Source: Terriglobia bacterium
GTDB taxonomy: Bacteria; Acidobacteriota; Terriglobia; Terriglobales; Acidobacteriaceae
Assembly (NCBI GenBank): GCA_020073525.1
Contig: JAIQFA010000008.1
Coordinates: forward strand, 1-64,000
Direction: 5' to 3'
Length of the DNA: 64,000 nt
The position numbers and the translations under genes are program-made. Shown here piece by piece: positions 34,956 to 43,194 of the stretch; position 1 is the stretch's first letter; each line of letters opens with the position of its first letter. The notes beneath the pieces are model-generated. The model worked only from the letters and a program-made list of their open reading frames with translations, was not told the DNA's origin and made no database searches.

Positions 34956-36704
34956 TTACTTTACTCTTTCGGCAAACGAAAACACCGGATCAATATCCAC
35001 CGGCACATCCGATACCGCCTTCAGTGATGCTTTCAATTCCTCCGGCATCGTGCCGTACTTTGCAAACCAGTTCTCCGCGCGCGCACGGTCTCCCGTAGCC
35101 TCGATCTCCAGTAATTCCTTGGCTAGGTCGGCCAGTACGCCCGGTATCTTTTCGTAGTCGACCGCATATCGGCCGTTGGCATTCCGCCGGACCGCGCCGC
35201 GCTCCGAGAGATAGTTGAATTCCATCATCTCCGCTTGCCCGTGCGCCTCCGCCGTTCCGAAGCGTACCGTGCGAAAGATCCCGCCTACATACGACGCGTA
35301 ATATTCTTCCAGCTTTTCTTTCGGCAGGGCGTCGTGATCCACCATCCACTTCAGGCCGAACATCCCGGTGACGTCGGCCTTCGCTTCTTCGAGGCCGCTA
35401 AAACCTGGGCCGATTGCTGCTCGAATATCGACTTTGCCAGCCGGCGTGCGCGCGAACGCGGGACCCAGTCCGTGGCAGATCTCGTGCATGATTGTTGCCA
35501 GCAGATAGCTCTCGCCCGAAACTTTCGCCGCCTGTTCCGGCTCCATCAGTTTGCGGGCGACCGGCAAGATGACATAGTTCACGCGCGCGTCCATGAAATT
35601 CTTGAAGAAAAGTTTCTTACTGCCCTTCTGCTCATGCACCCGCGGATCGTTCGGCAGGTTGTCAGCCACCGCCTGGTAGCCGTGCGTCAAGTCTCCCGCT
35701 CGAAACGGAGTGTCCATCACTTCCATCGGCGTTTCCAGACCATGTTTCGAGGGCCGGTCTTCGGCGGCCAGCGGCAGCGCATCTTGAATTTCCGGGACAT
35801 ACTTTTGGAACAGCTCCAACTTCTTGCTCTCGCTCTCGTTGCGCACCATCACGGCCGCGCCGTACGAACCCTTCACGCCCAGCAGTCCGTCCATATAGGT
35901 TTCGTAGGGTGCAAAAATGATGTCGAATTTCGGATTCTTCAACTCCAGCCATGCCAGGTCGCTGGCGAAATAATCATCGCTGAGGAGGGCGTCTGCCCGC
36001 AGTTGAAGGAACTTTACAAAAGCCGCATCGTCACTGAGCTTGGCCGCCTCACGCAGAGCTTTGGCCGCCGGTTCCAGAAATGCGCGAAACGCGATATGAA
36101 AGGGAACTGCTTCCAGCGTTTCCTGATGCCAGCGGACAATCGTGAATTGATCGTAGATTCCCGCCTTCTGATCTGGATGTTCCTTGACGTATTGCTCCAC
36201 CTGATCGCGCGTCAGCTTCGCCGGATAAAACCCGCGCCCCGGCGGCATGGCATCCGTTCCGACAAACGGTTTGTTCCCATCAATCAGATCGAAGCGCGAA
36301 GCGTTGATCCACAAGTAGCGTCGCAGTTCGACATCGCGCCGGTTCCGGCTCGAGGCCAGCGACTGGTACAGCGTCAAGCCCTCTGGATCACTCTGCCGCC
36401 AGTAGATGCTTTCCAGGTAGCCACAGGCCTCCACCAGTTTTCGAACCAGTTGCTGCTGGCGACCGCTCAGACCTGCCGTCCGGAAAGGCATTTGAACGCG
36501 CCGGAACTTTGCCAGGCGTTGCTCCAGATCGGGTGCGACCTTCAAATTCGCCGGAGCCCCGCCTTTTGCCGCCGACCCCGTCATCACTCGGCTTTTCTTT
36601 TGTTGCGCCGCGCCGAAAGTTGCTGTCAGGAGAATCAAAAACAAAACACAACCGGAGCGTATGGAAAAGTGCGCTAAAAAGCTTTTACTACGATCGTTCT
36701 TCAT
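34956..36704 (-). CDS. Exported peptidase of the M49 (dipeptidyl peptidase III)-like group
   Basis: 582 residues. Residues 1-33 are a signal peptide (KNDRSKSFLAHFSIRSGCVLFLILLTATFGAAQ). The zinc site is readable: HEICHGLGP with H-E-x-x-H near 405-409 and the third ligand region GLEEAKADVTGMFGLKWM near 435, the counterpart of the EECRAE motif of M49 enzymes. Classical DPP III has HExxxH; an HExxH form also exists in distant members. The N-terminal part (YLESIYWRQSDPEGL, LWINASRFDLIDGNKPF) is like acidobacterial proteins annotated as Zn-dependent peptidases. Substrate not known; secretion suggests peptide scavenging. It starts 55 bases upstream of the divergent HAD gene. Confidence 0.82.
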   Translation of the reverse strand: MKNDRSKSFLAHFSIRSGCVLFLILLTATFGAAQQKKSRVMTGSAAKGGAPANLKVAPDLEQRLAKFRRVQMPFRTAGLSGRQQQLVRKLVEACGYLESIYWRQSDPEGLTLYQSLASSRNRRDVELRRYLWINASRFDLIDGNKPFVGTDAMPPGRGFYPAKLTRDQVEQYVKEHPDQKAGIYDQFTIVRWHQETLEAVPFHIAFRAFLEPAAKALREAAKLSDDAAFVKFLQLRADALLSDDYFASDLAWLELKNPKFDIIFAPYETYMDGLLGVKGSYGAAVMVRNESESKKLELFQKYVPEIQDALPLAAEDRPSKHGLETPMEVMDTPFRAGDLTHGYQAVADNLPNDPRVHEQKGSKKLFFKNFMDARVNYVILPVARKLMEPEQAAKVSGESYLLATIMHEICHGLGPAFARTPAGKVDIRAAIGPGFSGLEEAKADVTGMFGLKWMVDHDALPKEKLEEYYASYVGGIFRTVRFGTAEAHGQAEMMEFNYLSERGAVRRNANGRYAVDYEKIPGVLADLAKELLEIEATGDRARAENWFAKYGTMPEELKASLKAVSDVPVDIDPVFSFAERVK

Positions 36705-36759
36705 AGGAATACGAGTCTATCAAAGCCGTGAATTTGTCCGGAGCCGTTATCATAAATAC

Positions 36760-37464
36760 ATGCGCGGAGAGAATGGCGCCCAGACCTTGCTCATCGATGC
36801 CGATGACACGCTCTGGGAAAACAATATCTATTTCGAGCGGGCGATCGCGAAGTTTATTTCGTTCCTCGACCATCGCGAACACTCGCCCGAGGCCGTTCGA
36901 CTGGTGTTGAACGACGTGGAGCGAGATTCCATCGTCAAGCACGGCTACGGCCTGCACAGCTTCGCACATTCGCTGGTGGAGACCTTTGAAAAACTTTCCG
37001 TCGATCCGATTACGCCCGAGTTACACGAACGCATTCACAGCTTCGCCCACCAGATTGCCGATCATCCTATTGAAGTCCTCCCGGGCGTGCCCGAGACCTT
37101 GCAGTATCTCGGCGAGCGCCACCATTTGATTATGATGACCAAAGGAAACCCTGCCGAACAATCCGGCAAAGTCGAGCGCTCGGGATTGAAGGAGTATTTT
37201 GCCGCGGTTGAGATCGTGGCCGAGAAGGACGAATCAACCTACCGCTCCGCCATCGCCAAGTACGCTCTGCTAGCGGACACTACCTGGATGGTGGGCAACA
37301 GCCCTAAGTCCGATATCAATCCCGCCCTGGCGGCAGGCCTCCACGCCGTCTTCGTTCCGCACGACAACACATGGATACTGGAGCACGAAGACCTGGCAAA
37401 CGCTCCACCGAACCAGCGCCTCCTGGTGGTGGAGCGTTTTACCGATCTGAAATCCCACTTCTAG
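36760..37464 (+). CDS. HAD-superfamily hydrolase (phosphatase-like)
   Basis: 234 residues from ATG at 36760; an upstream in-frame ATG (36661) reads through the region of the divergent peptidase start and lacks family sequence. Motif I is TLLIDADDTLWENN (nucleophile D13, acid D15), motif II is the Thr in LIMMTKGNP, motif III is K in VAEKDESTY, and motif IV is MVGNSPKSDINPALAAG, the pyrophosphatase/phosphoglycolate-type set. Cap sequence is helical. Small-molecule phosphatase of unknown substrate. Confidence 0.85.
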   Translation: MRGENGAQTLLIDADDTLWENNIYFERAIAKFISFLDHREHSPEAVRLVLNDVERDSIVKHGYGLHSFAHSLVETFEKLSVDPITPELHERIHSFAHQIADHPIEVLPGVPETLQYLGERHHLIMMTKGNPAEQSGKVERSGLKEYFAAVEIVAEKDESTYRSAIAKYALLADTTWMVGNSPKSDINPALAAGLHAVFVPHDNTWILEHEDLANAPPNQRLLVVERFTDLKSHF

Positions 37465-37488
37465 TTCCGCCCCAATGGCTGTCACCTG

Positions 37489-37845
37489 TTACTGAATGGT
37501 GAAGGTCATGGCGTTCGAGTTCGCGCCGCCCGAGTGCACGTAGACCTGCACCGTGCCCGCATTCATGATGTCGGCCGCAGGGATATCTGCTGTGACCTGG
37601 TTGGCCGTGTCGTAGGTGGTGGTGAGCGTCGTCGTGCCCCAATACACCAACGAGTCCGTGCCAAAGCCCGAACCCTCGATCGTCATTGTGACCGCGGAGC
37701 CGCCGGCCGGCGTGCTGCTGGGCGAGAGTTGTGTGATCTGGGGCGTTCCGTTCCCGTTCATGTAGTTGTGGGAACCATAGCCGCATCCGGCACCCATCAA
37801 CGTGATTGCCAACAAAAGACCCAAACTGATCCGTGACATCGGCAC
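37489..37845 (-). CDS. IPT/TIG-domain lipoprotein
   Basis: 118 residues. Signal peptide with lipobox LMGAGC (Cys near residue 21), a short linker, then one IPT/TIG immunoglobulin-like domain (ITQLSPSSTPAGGSAVTMTIEGSGFG ... VTADIPAADIMNAGTVQVYV). ATG at 37845 or the second at 37839. Probably anchored to a membrane leaflet; function unknown. The gene is convergent with the HAD gene, stops 24 bases apart. Confidence 0.8.
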   Translation of the reverse strand: MPMSRISLGLLLAITLMGAGCGYGSHNYMNGNGTPQITQLSPSSTPAGGSAVTMTIEGSGFGTDSLVYWGTTTLTTTYDTANQVTADIPAADIMNAGTVQVYVHSGGANSNAMTFTIQ

Positions 37846-38129
37846 CTCCGAAGTTCTTGCGCTTTAACGTAGCAAGGACCGGAAAATGGGTTGTCACGAG
37901 TTCGTCATTTCCTGTTTACAAAAACCAAACACGGCGAATGCTGCCAAGGATGATGGACGGTTGGTCTCGGTTATCGGGCTAATCGCGTTGGGAGTGCTGG
38001 TAAACCAAGCGCATGTGGCTCGTACACTAAGTGCAAATCATGTTCCAGCGCTTGCGAGTTTGCGGACGATCGGTAAGTTAGGAAGATGAAAGGCGCACAC
38101 CATTCGGAGTGCGCCTCGCAGAATGAAGG
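37846..38129. other. 284-base gap, no gene seen
   Basis: Upstream of the lipoprotein gene and downstream of the TonB receptor gene. One open frame (37886-38089) lacks a ribosome site and family features. Nothing else was recognised. Confidence 0.5.
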
Positions 38130-41100
38130 TTAGAAGCTGAAGCGGGCCTGCAGTTGGATCGTCCTGCTGCCCAAGGCGCTGCCGGCTACGCCGAAGTCGG
38201 GGTTTGGGGTACCATTCAACGTGCCATCCGGGTTTACCGAACCCAAAAACCCGTCGATCGAATTGGGGTTGATGTTCAACTTGTTGAAGAGGTTGTAAAC
38301 GTCGGCACGGATTTCGAACTTCACGTTCTCTCCCAGCGCTGGAATCCTCGGGAAGCCGAAGCCCTTAGCGAGGCTGAGATCCACGGCATTGTAGCCGGGC
38401 CCGTTCAAGCTGTTGCGGTGGATTCCAGGTGTCGGTCCGGGCGAGGTGGCTGGAAAGGGTGCCCCTTGGACAAAAGTCGGGGGTACGAGGAATTTGGTGC
38501 CGTCGCCACCATAATTCGGATTTGTGTTTTGCATGAATGTGCTATTGGAGGTGCTTGTGCCCGCTCCAGGTAGAACCCCAGCCGGACGAAGCGTACTGTA
38601 ACTACTACCTCCATAGTACAGGCCAGCACCATTGATGCCGTAGAAGGGGTCCCATGGGAAACCTGAGTGTATGTTCCAAATGCCGCTTAGAGACCACCCA
38701 CCCGCTACTTTCTCAATCCAGCCATGACTACCATGGAAGAAGGTTGGCTGCCACAAGCCGAAGAGCTTAAATGCGTTCCGCACGTCGTAGTTAGCTCTCC
38801 CATACGCCGCATGCGTATCAAACGGGTAAGGATCCATGTAGTAGGGGCCAGAAAGCTCATCCATTGCCTTGGCCCAAGTGTATTGCGCCGATGCCTGGAA
38901 GGTGTGCGAGAAGTTATGCGTGAAGTTGGCGAGCATCGCGTTGTAATTCGCCGAACCTGTGTTCTGCCAGAAGTTGACAAAATTGACTAACGGATTCATC
39001 GTCAGCCCATTGGCCGCGCCGATCGCGTTCCAGTTGTTGTGTACGAGTAGGTGGCGTGTCTGATTGCCCTGGTAGCCCAAGCTGAACACCGACTTATAGG
39101 GCAACTGATACTGCATGTCTAGAGAGTAGTGATAGTTGGAGATCGTCTTCGGGTTCGCCGGGAACCCAGTTATAAAGGCGTTCCCACCGAGCGGCAGGTT
39201 GCCCGGGCTAAAGGTTGTGATCGCGGCTGGATTCGGTGCATACCCAAAAATAGAGTGAATATCGGTGGCGGTTTCGTAGAGAATTCCGGTTGGTGTAGTT
39301 CCGTTAAATTTACAGGAGGGGTCGGTGAAGGGGAAGTCGCAGTGGAAGAATGGAGTCACCGCATTGGGTGGATTCCCGTAGCCATTTGCAGTGATGGCGA
39401 TTTCGTTTTGGTTGTAATTGATGCCAAATCCGCCGCGGAATACCAGCTTGCTATCGAATTTGTTCGGCGACCAGGCAAATCCAATCATCGGGCCGAAGTT
39501 ATTTTTCTGCGGATTGTAGAGGTGTCCGCCTATGCGGATGTTCAAACCTGTCAGCGCGTCCGCGCCCGATCCGAACTGCATTACATCCTGATTGTTCTGC
39601 TTGGCATACAAGGCTCCAAAGTACGACCACCGCAGGCCTAGGTTGATCGTCAGGTTGGAACGGACCTTGAAGTCGTCTTGAACAAACACGCCCCATATAT
39701 TTACGCGATCATCCTGGCGATTGGCAAAGGGGATACCGGTCTTGGAATCGAACTGGCCTCCGTAGTTTCCTCCTTCGGCGAAAGGAGCATCATTAGCAAA
39801 ATCCCACAAATTATGGAAGGCAAATCCGGGACGCGCAGCGTAAACAGCGTTGTTTAAATAAGAAAGCTTGGTGAATTCGAGACCGGCCTTGATGCTATGA
39901 CGTCTGATTATTTTGGTAAGGACGTCATTGAAAGTGTAGGTCCACTGGTTCAGGTTGCTCGGTCCCGGAGTTCCGAAGAACTGAGGAGTTGCGGGGGTCG
40001 CGCCCACCGAGCTGCCGATGGAATCGATATTGGCCTGCGGCAATCCAAAGGGCGCCTGAGGGTTGCTGGTGACCTCATTCCATTTCCATCCCGCGGCGTT
40101 GGCGCGTGCCTGGTTCAACAACGAGGACGAAAATGTATGGTTCCATACGAGCGAATACGCATAGTTGGTCTGGTCATGGTGCCAGAAGTTTTGCGAACGG
40201 ATGGGGCCGTTAAAATTGGTGTTTGTCAGTGGAACCCAGTAGAGAGCGAAGGTGAGCCTGTCTTTGTGGGTGATATCGGCGTCGACACGGCCGTTGTACT
40301 GGGTCTGTGATATTTTCGTCGGGTTCACCGTGTTGAAGAGCGCCAAGTCCGGTACTCCATCCAGTCCGCCGCCTACGCCAGGATGAGTGGGGTCGCCTCC
40401 ATAGGTGAGATCCTGCAAACCTAGACCAGTCGTCATCGGCGAGCCCACATCCAAGCCCCCCGTCACGGTGTTGCAGTTCACGCCTTCCACAAGCCCGACC
40501 GATGCGCAAGTACGCGGGACGATCGCGCTTGCATGAACAGCGCTTCCCGGAAACGAGAGGTACTGTGCTGCAATGCTGCCGGGCGTCGCGGCCGAGGAAT
40601 CAAACTGCGAAGTCTCATACCAGCCTTGCGCAGTGGTGGAAGCAGCAAGAGGACTGGTTTCAAAGTTGAAAAAGGCGAATATCTTGTTCTTCCAGATCGG
40701 CCCGCCCAGGCTGGCGCCGTAATTGTTGAAACGGTTGTTGTCGCGGTTTAAACCACGCTCGGCAGCGGTGCCTGGGTGATTCGAGCCGACGCCATTCCAG
40801 CGCTGATAAGAGTTCAGTCCCGGGCGTGATGCTTTGAAGAATGCGCTGCCGTGCAGTTGATTGGTGCCGCTCTTAGAAATGACCTGGATTTGCGCACCGC
40901 TGAACCGGCCATTCTCTGCATCGTAACTATTGGAGACTACCTTCATTTCTCCTACGGAGTCTTCACTGGGTGTGATCACGGTTGTGCCGCCCCAGACCGC
41001 ACTTACCGTGCTGATGCCATCGACGGTGATGCTGTTGGTCTCATACTGGCCGCCAGCATTCTGGATCTGCGGGCCGTTCTCGGTTGCGAAAACGCCATTA

Positions 41101-41675
41101 CCCCCGGGAGGAGCTCCGGGTCCCTGACCTCCAGGCAACTGGAAGCCCCCGCCGCCGCCTTGTTGTGAACCATCTCCGAAAACTCCCGGCGTCAGTTGCG
41201 CCAGTTGAAACACGTCGCGATTGAACGACGGCATGTGCTGGATCTGGTTGCTGGTGATCGTGCCACTCAAGGTGGCAGTCTCCGTGTCCAGCGCCAGTGT
41301 TGTGCCCGATACGGTCACGGTCTCGGTAACTTGGCCCACCTCAACTTGCAGGTCCAGCGCATTGAGCTGCTCGGCGATGATCCGTACATTCTCAAGCACC
41401 TTCTGCTTGAACCCCTTGGCCTGCACGGTCAGTCGATAGGGGGCGGGTGCCAGCGCGTAGAACTGGTAAATGCCGTTACCGTCAGAGGTCGACACGACTG
41501 TACGGTTCGTGTCTTTGTCGACTAGAGTCACGGTCGCGCCAGGAACCACTGCGCCCTGGGAATCCGTCACCGTTCCGCGGAGAGAAGCGCGATATTGTGC
41601 CTGGACCAAGCTGGTTGATGCAACGATGCTGACGATCAGCAGTGCCACGTGGACTGCAACACTCGTACGCCTCAT
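38130..41675 (-). CDS. TonB-dependent receptor with N-terminal carboxypeptidase-regulatory domain (Oar-like)
   Basis: About 1181 residues from the ATG at 41675, which has a GAGGAGG ribosome site and begins a signal peptide (MRRTSVAVHVALLIVSIVASTSLVQAQ). An earlier in-frame ATG (41693) lacks both. Seen: a CarboxypepD_reg domain (about 30-110; GTVTDSQGAVVPGATVTLVDKDTN), a plug with VTVSGTTLALDTETATLSGTI and a Gly-rich stretch (GGGGGF, PGGQGPGAPPGGNG), then a long beta-barrel that ends in LQARFSF, an aromatic C-terminus as in outer-membrane barrels. This very large receptor class is a hallmark of Acidobacteria, where it is thought to import glycans or bulky compounds. It has a promoter and LacI-type half-sites just upstream and is next to the LacI gene, so it is probably the import step of the GH locus. 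Confidence 0.92.
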   Translation of the reverse strand: MRRTSVAVHVALLIVSIVASTSLVQAQYRASLRGTVTDSQGAVVPGATVTLVDKDTNRTVVSTSDGNGIYQFYALAPAPYRLTVQAKGFKQKVLENVRIIAEQLNALDLQVEVGQVTETVTVSGTTLALDTETATLSGTITSNQIQHMPSFNRDVFQLAQLTPGVFGDGSQQGGGGGFQLPGGQGPGAPPGGNGVFATENGPQIQNAGGQYETNSITVDGISTVSAVWGGTTVITPSEDSVGEMKVVSNSYDAENGRFSGAQIQVISKSGTNQLHGSAFFKASRPGLNSYQRWNGVGSNHPGTAAERGLNRDNNRFNNYGASLGGPIWKNKIFAFFNFETSPLAASTTAQGWYETSQFDSSAATPGSIAAQYLSFPGSAVHASAIVPRTCASVGLVEGVNCNTVTGGLDVGSPMTTGLGLQDLTYGGDPTHPGVGGGLDGVPDLALFNTVNPTKISQTQYNGRVDADITHKDRLTFALYWVPLTNTNFNGPIRSQNFWHHDQTNYAYSLVWNHTFSSSLLNQARANAAGWKWNEVTSNPQAPFGLPQANIDSIGSSVGATPATPQFFGTPGPSNLNQWTYTFNDVLTKIIRRHSIKAGLEFTKLSYLNNAVYAARPGFAFHNLWDFANDAPFAEGGNYGGQFDSKTGIPFANRQDDRVNIWGVFVQDDFKVRSNLTINLGLRWSYFGALYAKQNNQDVMQFGSGADALTGLNIRIGGHLYNPQKNNFGPMIGFAWSPNKFDSKLVFRGGFGINYNQNEIAITANGYGNPPNAVTPFFHCDFPFTDPSCKFNGTTPTGILYETATDIHSIFGYAPNPAAITTFSPGNLPLGGNAFITGFPANPKTISNYHYSLDMQYQLPYKSVFSLGYQGNQTRHLLVHNNWNAIGAANGLTMNPLVNFVNFWQNTGSANYNAMLANFTHNFSHTFQASAQYTWAKAMDELSGPYYMDPYPFDTHAAYGRANYDVRNAFKLFGLWQPTFFHGSHGWIEKVAGGWSLSGIWNIHSGFPWDPFYGINGAGLYYGGSSYSTLRPAGVLPGAGTSTSNSTFMQNTNPNYGGDGTKFLVPPTFVQGAPFPATSPGPTPGIHRNSLNGPGYNAVDLSLAKGFGFPRIPALGENVKFEIRADVYNLFNKLNINPNSIDGFLGSVNPDGTLNGTPNPDFGVAGSALGSRTIQLQARFSF

Positions 41676-41736
41676 GAAGCCTCCTCGGAACAACGCGGTT
41701 GCCGAAAACCCGGCCGATTCAACAACACGGTGAATC

Positions 41737-41770
41737 GTTACTAAATCGCTTTTCCAATGATTTAGTAAAC
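41737..41770. promoter_or_regulatory. Putative LacI operator region of the TonB receptor gene
   Basis: GTTACTAAATC (41737-41747) and GATTTAGTAAAC (41759-41770) form an inverted pair right at the predicted start point of the receptor transcript. The half-site ACTAAAT/ATTTAGT recurs at 43144-43159 next to the GH3 gene. Confidence 0.65.
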
Positions 41771-41778
41771 CGATGCTG

Positions 41779-41808
41779 CTTATAACACGCAGAAATCTCG
41801 GCAGTCAA
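41779..41808 (-). promoter_or_regulatory. Promoter of the TonB receptor gene
   Basis: Minus-strand TTGACT (41808-41803), an 18-base spacer and TATAAG (41784-41779). It gives a start point near 41772, directly ahead of the operator-like half-sites and about 97 bases ahead of the ATG. Confidence 0.65.
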
Positions 41809-41947
41809 GGGCATAAACGAAAAGCGATGGAAGGTGGGAAATCAGGTTATGGAAATAGGGAGACAACTATGGAAATCAGAACGGATGGGAGCGGCATGCG
41901 GAGAGTTTTGTGCAGGTTTTGTTCGGAAAATCGATTATGCGAATTCG

Positions 41948-43027
41948 CTACCTTTTGTCTCGGTTGCTCCGCCCCGGCGCGCAGGTGGTTTCGCGTACAA
42001 CCAGTTCCGGTTCAACCACGTGGTTGTCGCAGAATTCAGCACCTGGATGGTTAATACGCTTTAACAAGATTTCGGCGGCCGCGCGTCCCATTTCGCGCAG
42101 CGGCTGCCGTACGGTGGTTAATCCGGGATTTTGGAAAGCGGCACTCTGAATGTCGTCAAATCCGACAACCGAAACATCCTCGGGGACTCTCAACCCCGAC
42201 TCGCGCAGCGCACGAATTGCTCCCATGGCCGAGATATCGTTGAAAGCAAAAATCGCAGTGAACGGTTCTTTGGTCGCCAGCAAAGTTTTCGCGGCAACAT
42301 ATCCCGTTTGCGGGGAGGGCGAATCACCCTGCAACTGAGTTACGAGCCGGGGATTGATCTTTAAACCATTCTGACGGGCCGCACGTTCGATATTTGCCCA
42401 GCGAACTTCGGTGTCGGAACTGAACTCCTGCCCCTTGATGAAGGCAATCTGCCGGTGACCGAGCTGAACCAAGTGCTTCAAAGCCAGTTCAGCAGCCCGT
42501 TGATGGTTCAACACAATGTTGGTGACCCCCTTGACCTCATTGTGGCCGGATACCGTCACAACTGGCACGGAAGGGTCGAGATGCCAGGGAGTGTCGACGG
42601 CGATCAGTCCGTCCACTGATCGTTCCAGGAACATGCGGGGGTATTCGTCAATCAGATCGACGCGATGCCGATGGCTGGCGACGAAGTAAAAATAGCCCTC
42701 CTGCAAAAGGTAATCTTCGACCCCGCTCATCACAGAAGCCGAGTACCCGTCGCTCACTTCAGGAACGATGACCCCGATGGTGAAGCTGCGCTGGGTACGC
42801 AACGAGCGGGCAAAGAAGCTGGGACGATACTTGAATTTCCGCGCGGCCTCAAAAATCCGATCCTTGGTCACTTGCGGAATGGAGTCGGCAACGCTCGATC
42901 GGTTTATAACGAGGGAAACAGTCGCGGGCGAAAGCGAAAGGTGTTCCGCGAGCTGTTTCAAGCTAACGGGCTTCCGCGAGGGGTGTTCGGCAGCCTCGCT
43001 GCTTTGTTTCACCTTCTTCTTAGCCAC
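41948..43027 (-). CDS. LacI-family transcriptional regulator
   Basis: About 359 residues from GTG at 43027 (VAKKKVKQ); a longer start (TTG at 43063) is possible. N-terminal helix-turn-helix [24 protein letters not shown], then [33 protein letters not shown], the hinge and PBP-like sugar-binding core ([77 protein letters not shown]). It sits between the TonB receptor gene (same strand, 272 bases after it) and the GH3 gene (divergent). The half-sites ACTAAAT/ATTTAGT beside both fit a LacI-type palindrome, so this protein is the likely local repressor of both. Confidence 0.93.
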   Translation of the reverse strand: MAKKKVKQSSEAAEHPSRKPVSLKQLAEHLSLSPATVSLVINRSSVADSIPQVTKDRIFEAARKFKYRPSFFARSLRTQRSFTIGVIVPEVSDGYSASVMSGVEDYLLQEGYFYFVASHRHRVDLIDEYPRMFLERSVDGLIAVDTPWHLDPSVPVVTVSGHNEVKGVTNIVLNHQRAAELALKHLVQLGHRQIAFIKGQEFSSDTEVRWANIERAARQNGLKINPRLVTQLQGDSPSPQTGYVAAKTLLATKEPFTAIFAFNDISAMGAIRALRESGLRVPEDVSVVGFDDIQSAAFQNPGLTTVRQPLREMGRAAAEILLKRINHPGAEFCDNHVVEPELVVRETTCAPGRSNRDKR

Positions 43028-43140
43028 GGAGCGAAGTCTTGCACAATGAAGCCGCCGGGGCAAGCGACGATCTCGGTGCTCTTTTCGTCACCTCCCTTGA
43101 CATCGGAGCGGAAAACGTATTTCATACAGACCGTCAACCC

Positions 43141-43160
43141 TTTACTAACGCGATTTAGTT
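43141..43160. promoter_or_regulatory. Putative LacI-family operator between lacI and the GH3 gene
   Basis: ACTAA (43144-43148) and TTAGT (43155-43159) around CGCGAT give the 16-base palindrome ACTAACGCGATTTAGT, of the CG-centred LacI class. It is 35 bases ahead of the GH3 start and shares ACTAAAT/ATTTAGT halves with the site at 41737-41770. Confidence 0.7.
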
Positions 43161-43194
43161 AAGCACATTGTCATAATTGTTGAGGTGCTGATTC

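Noticed and set aside
35235-36677. A 480-residue plus frame opposite the M49-like gene
   Set aside because: Shadow of the peptidase gene; contains no family motif.
36661-36759. An extended HAD protein start at 36661
   Set aside because: The extra codons overlap the signal-peptide region of the divergent peptidase and lack family sequence.
37886-38089. A 67-codon frame between the lipoprotein and receptor genes
   Set aside because: No ribosome site, no hydrophobic or domain signal; too short to support.
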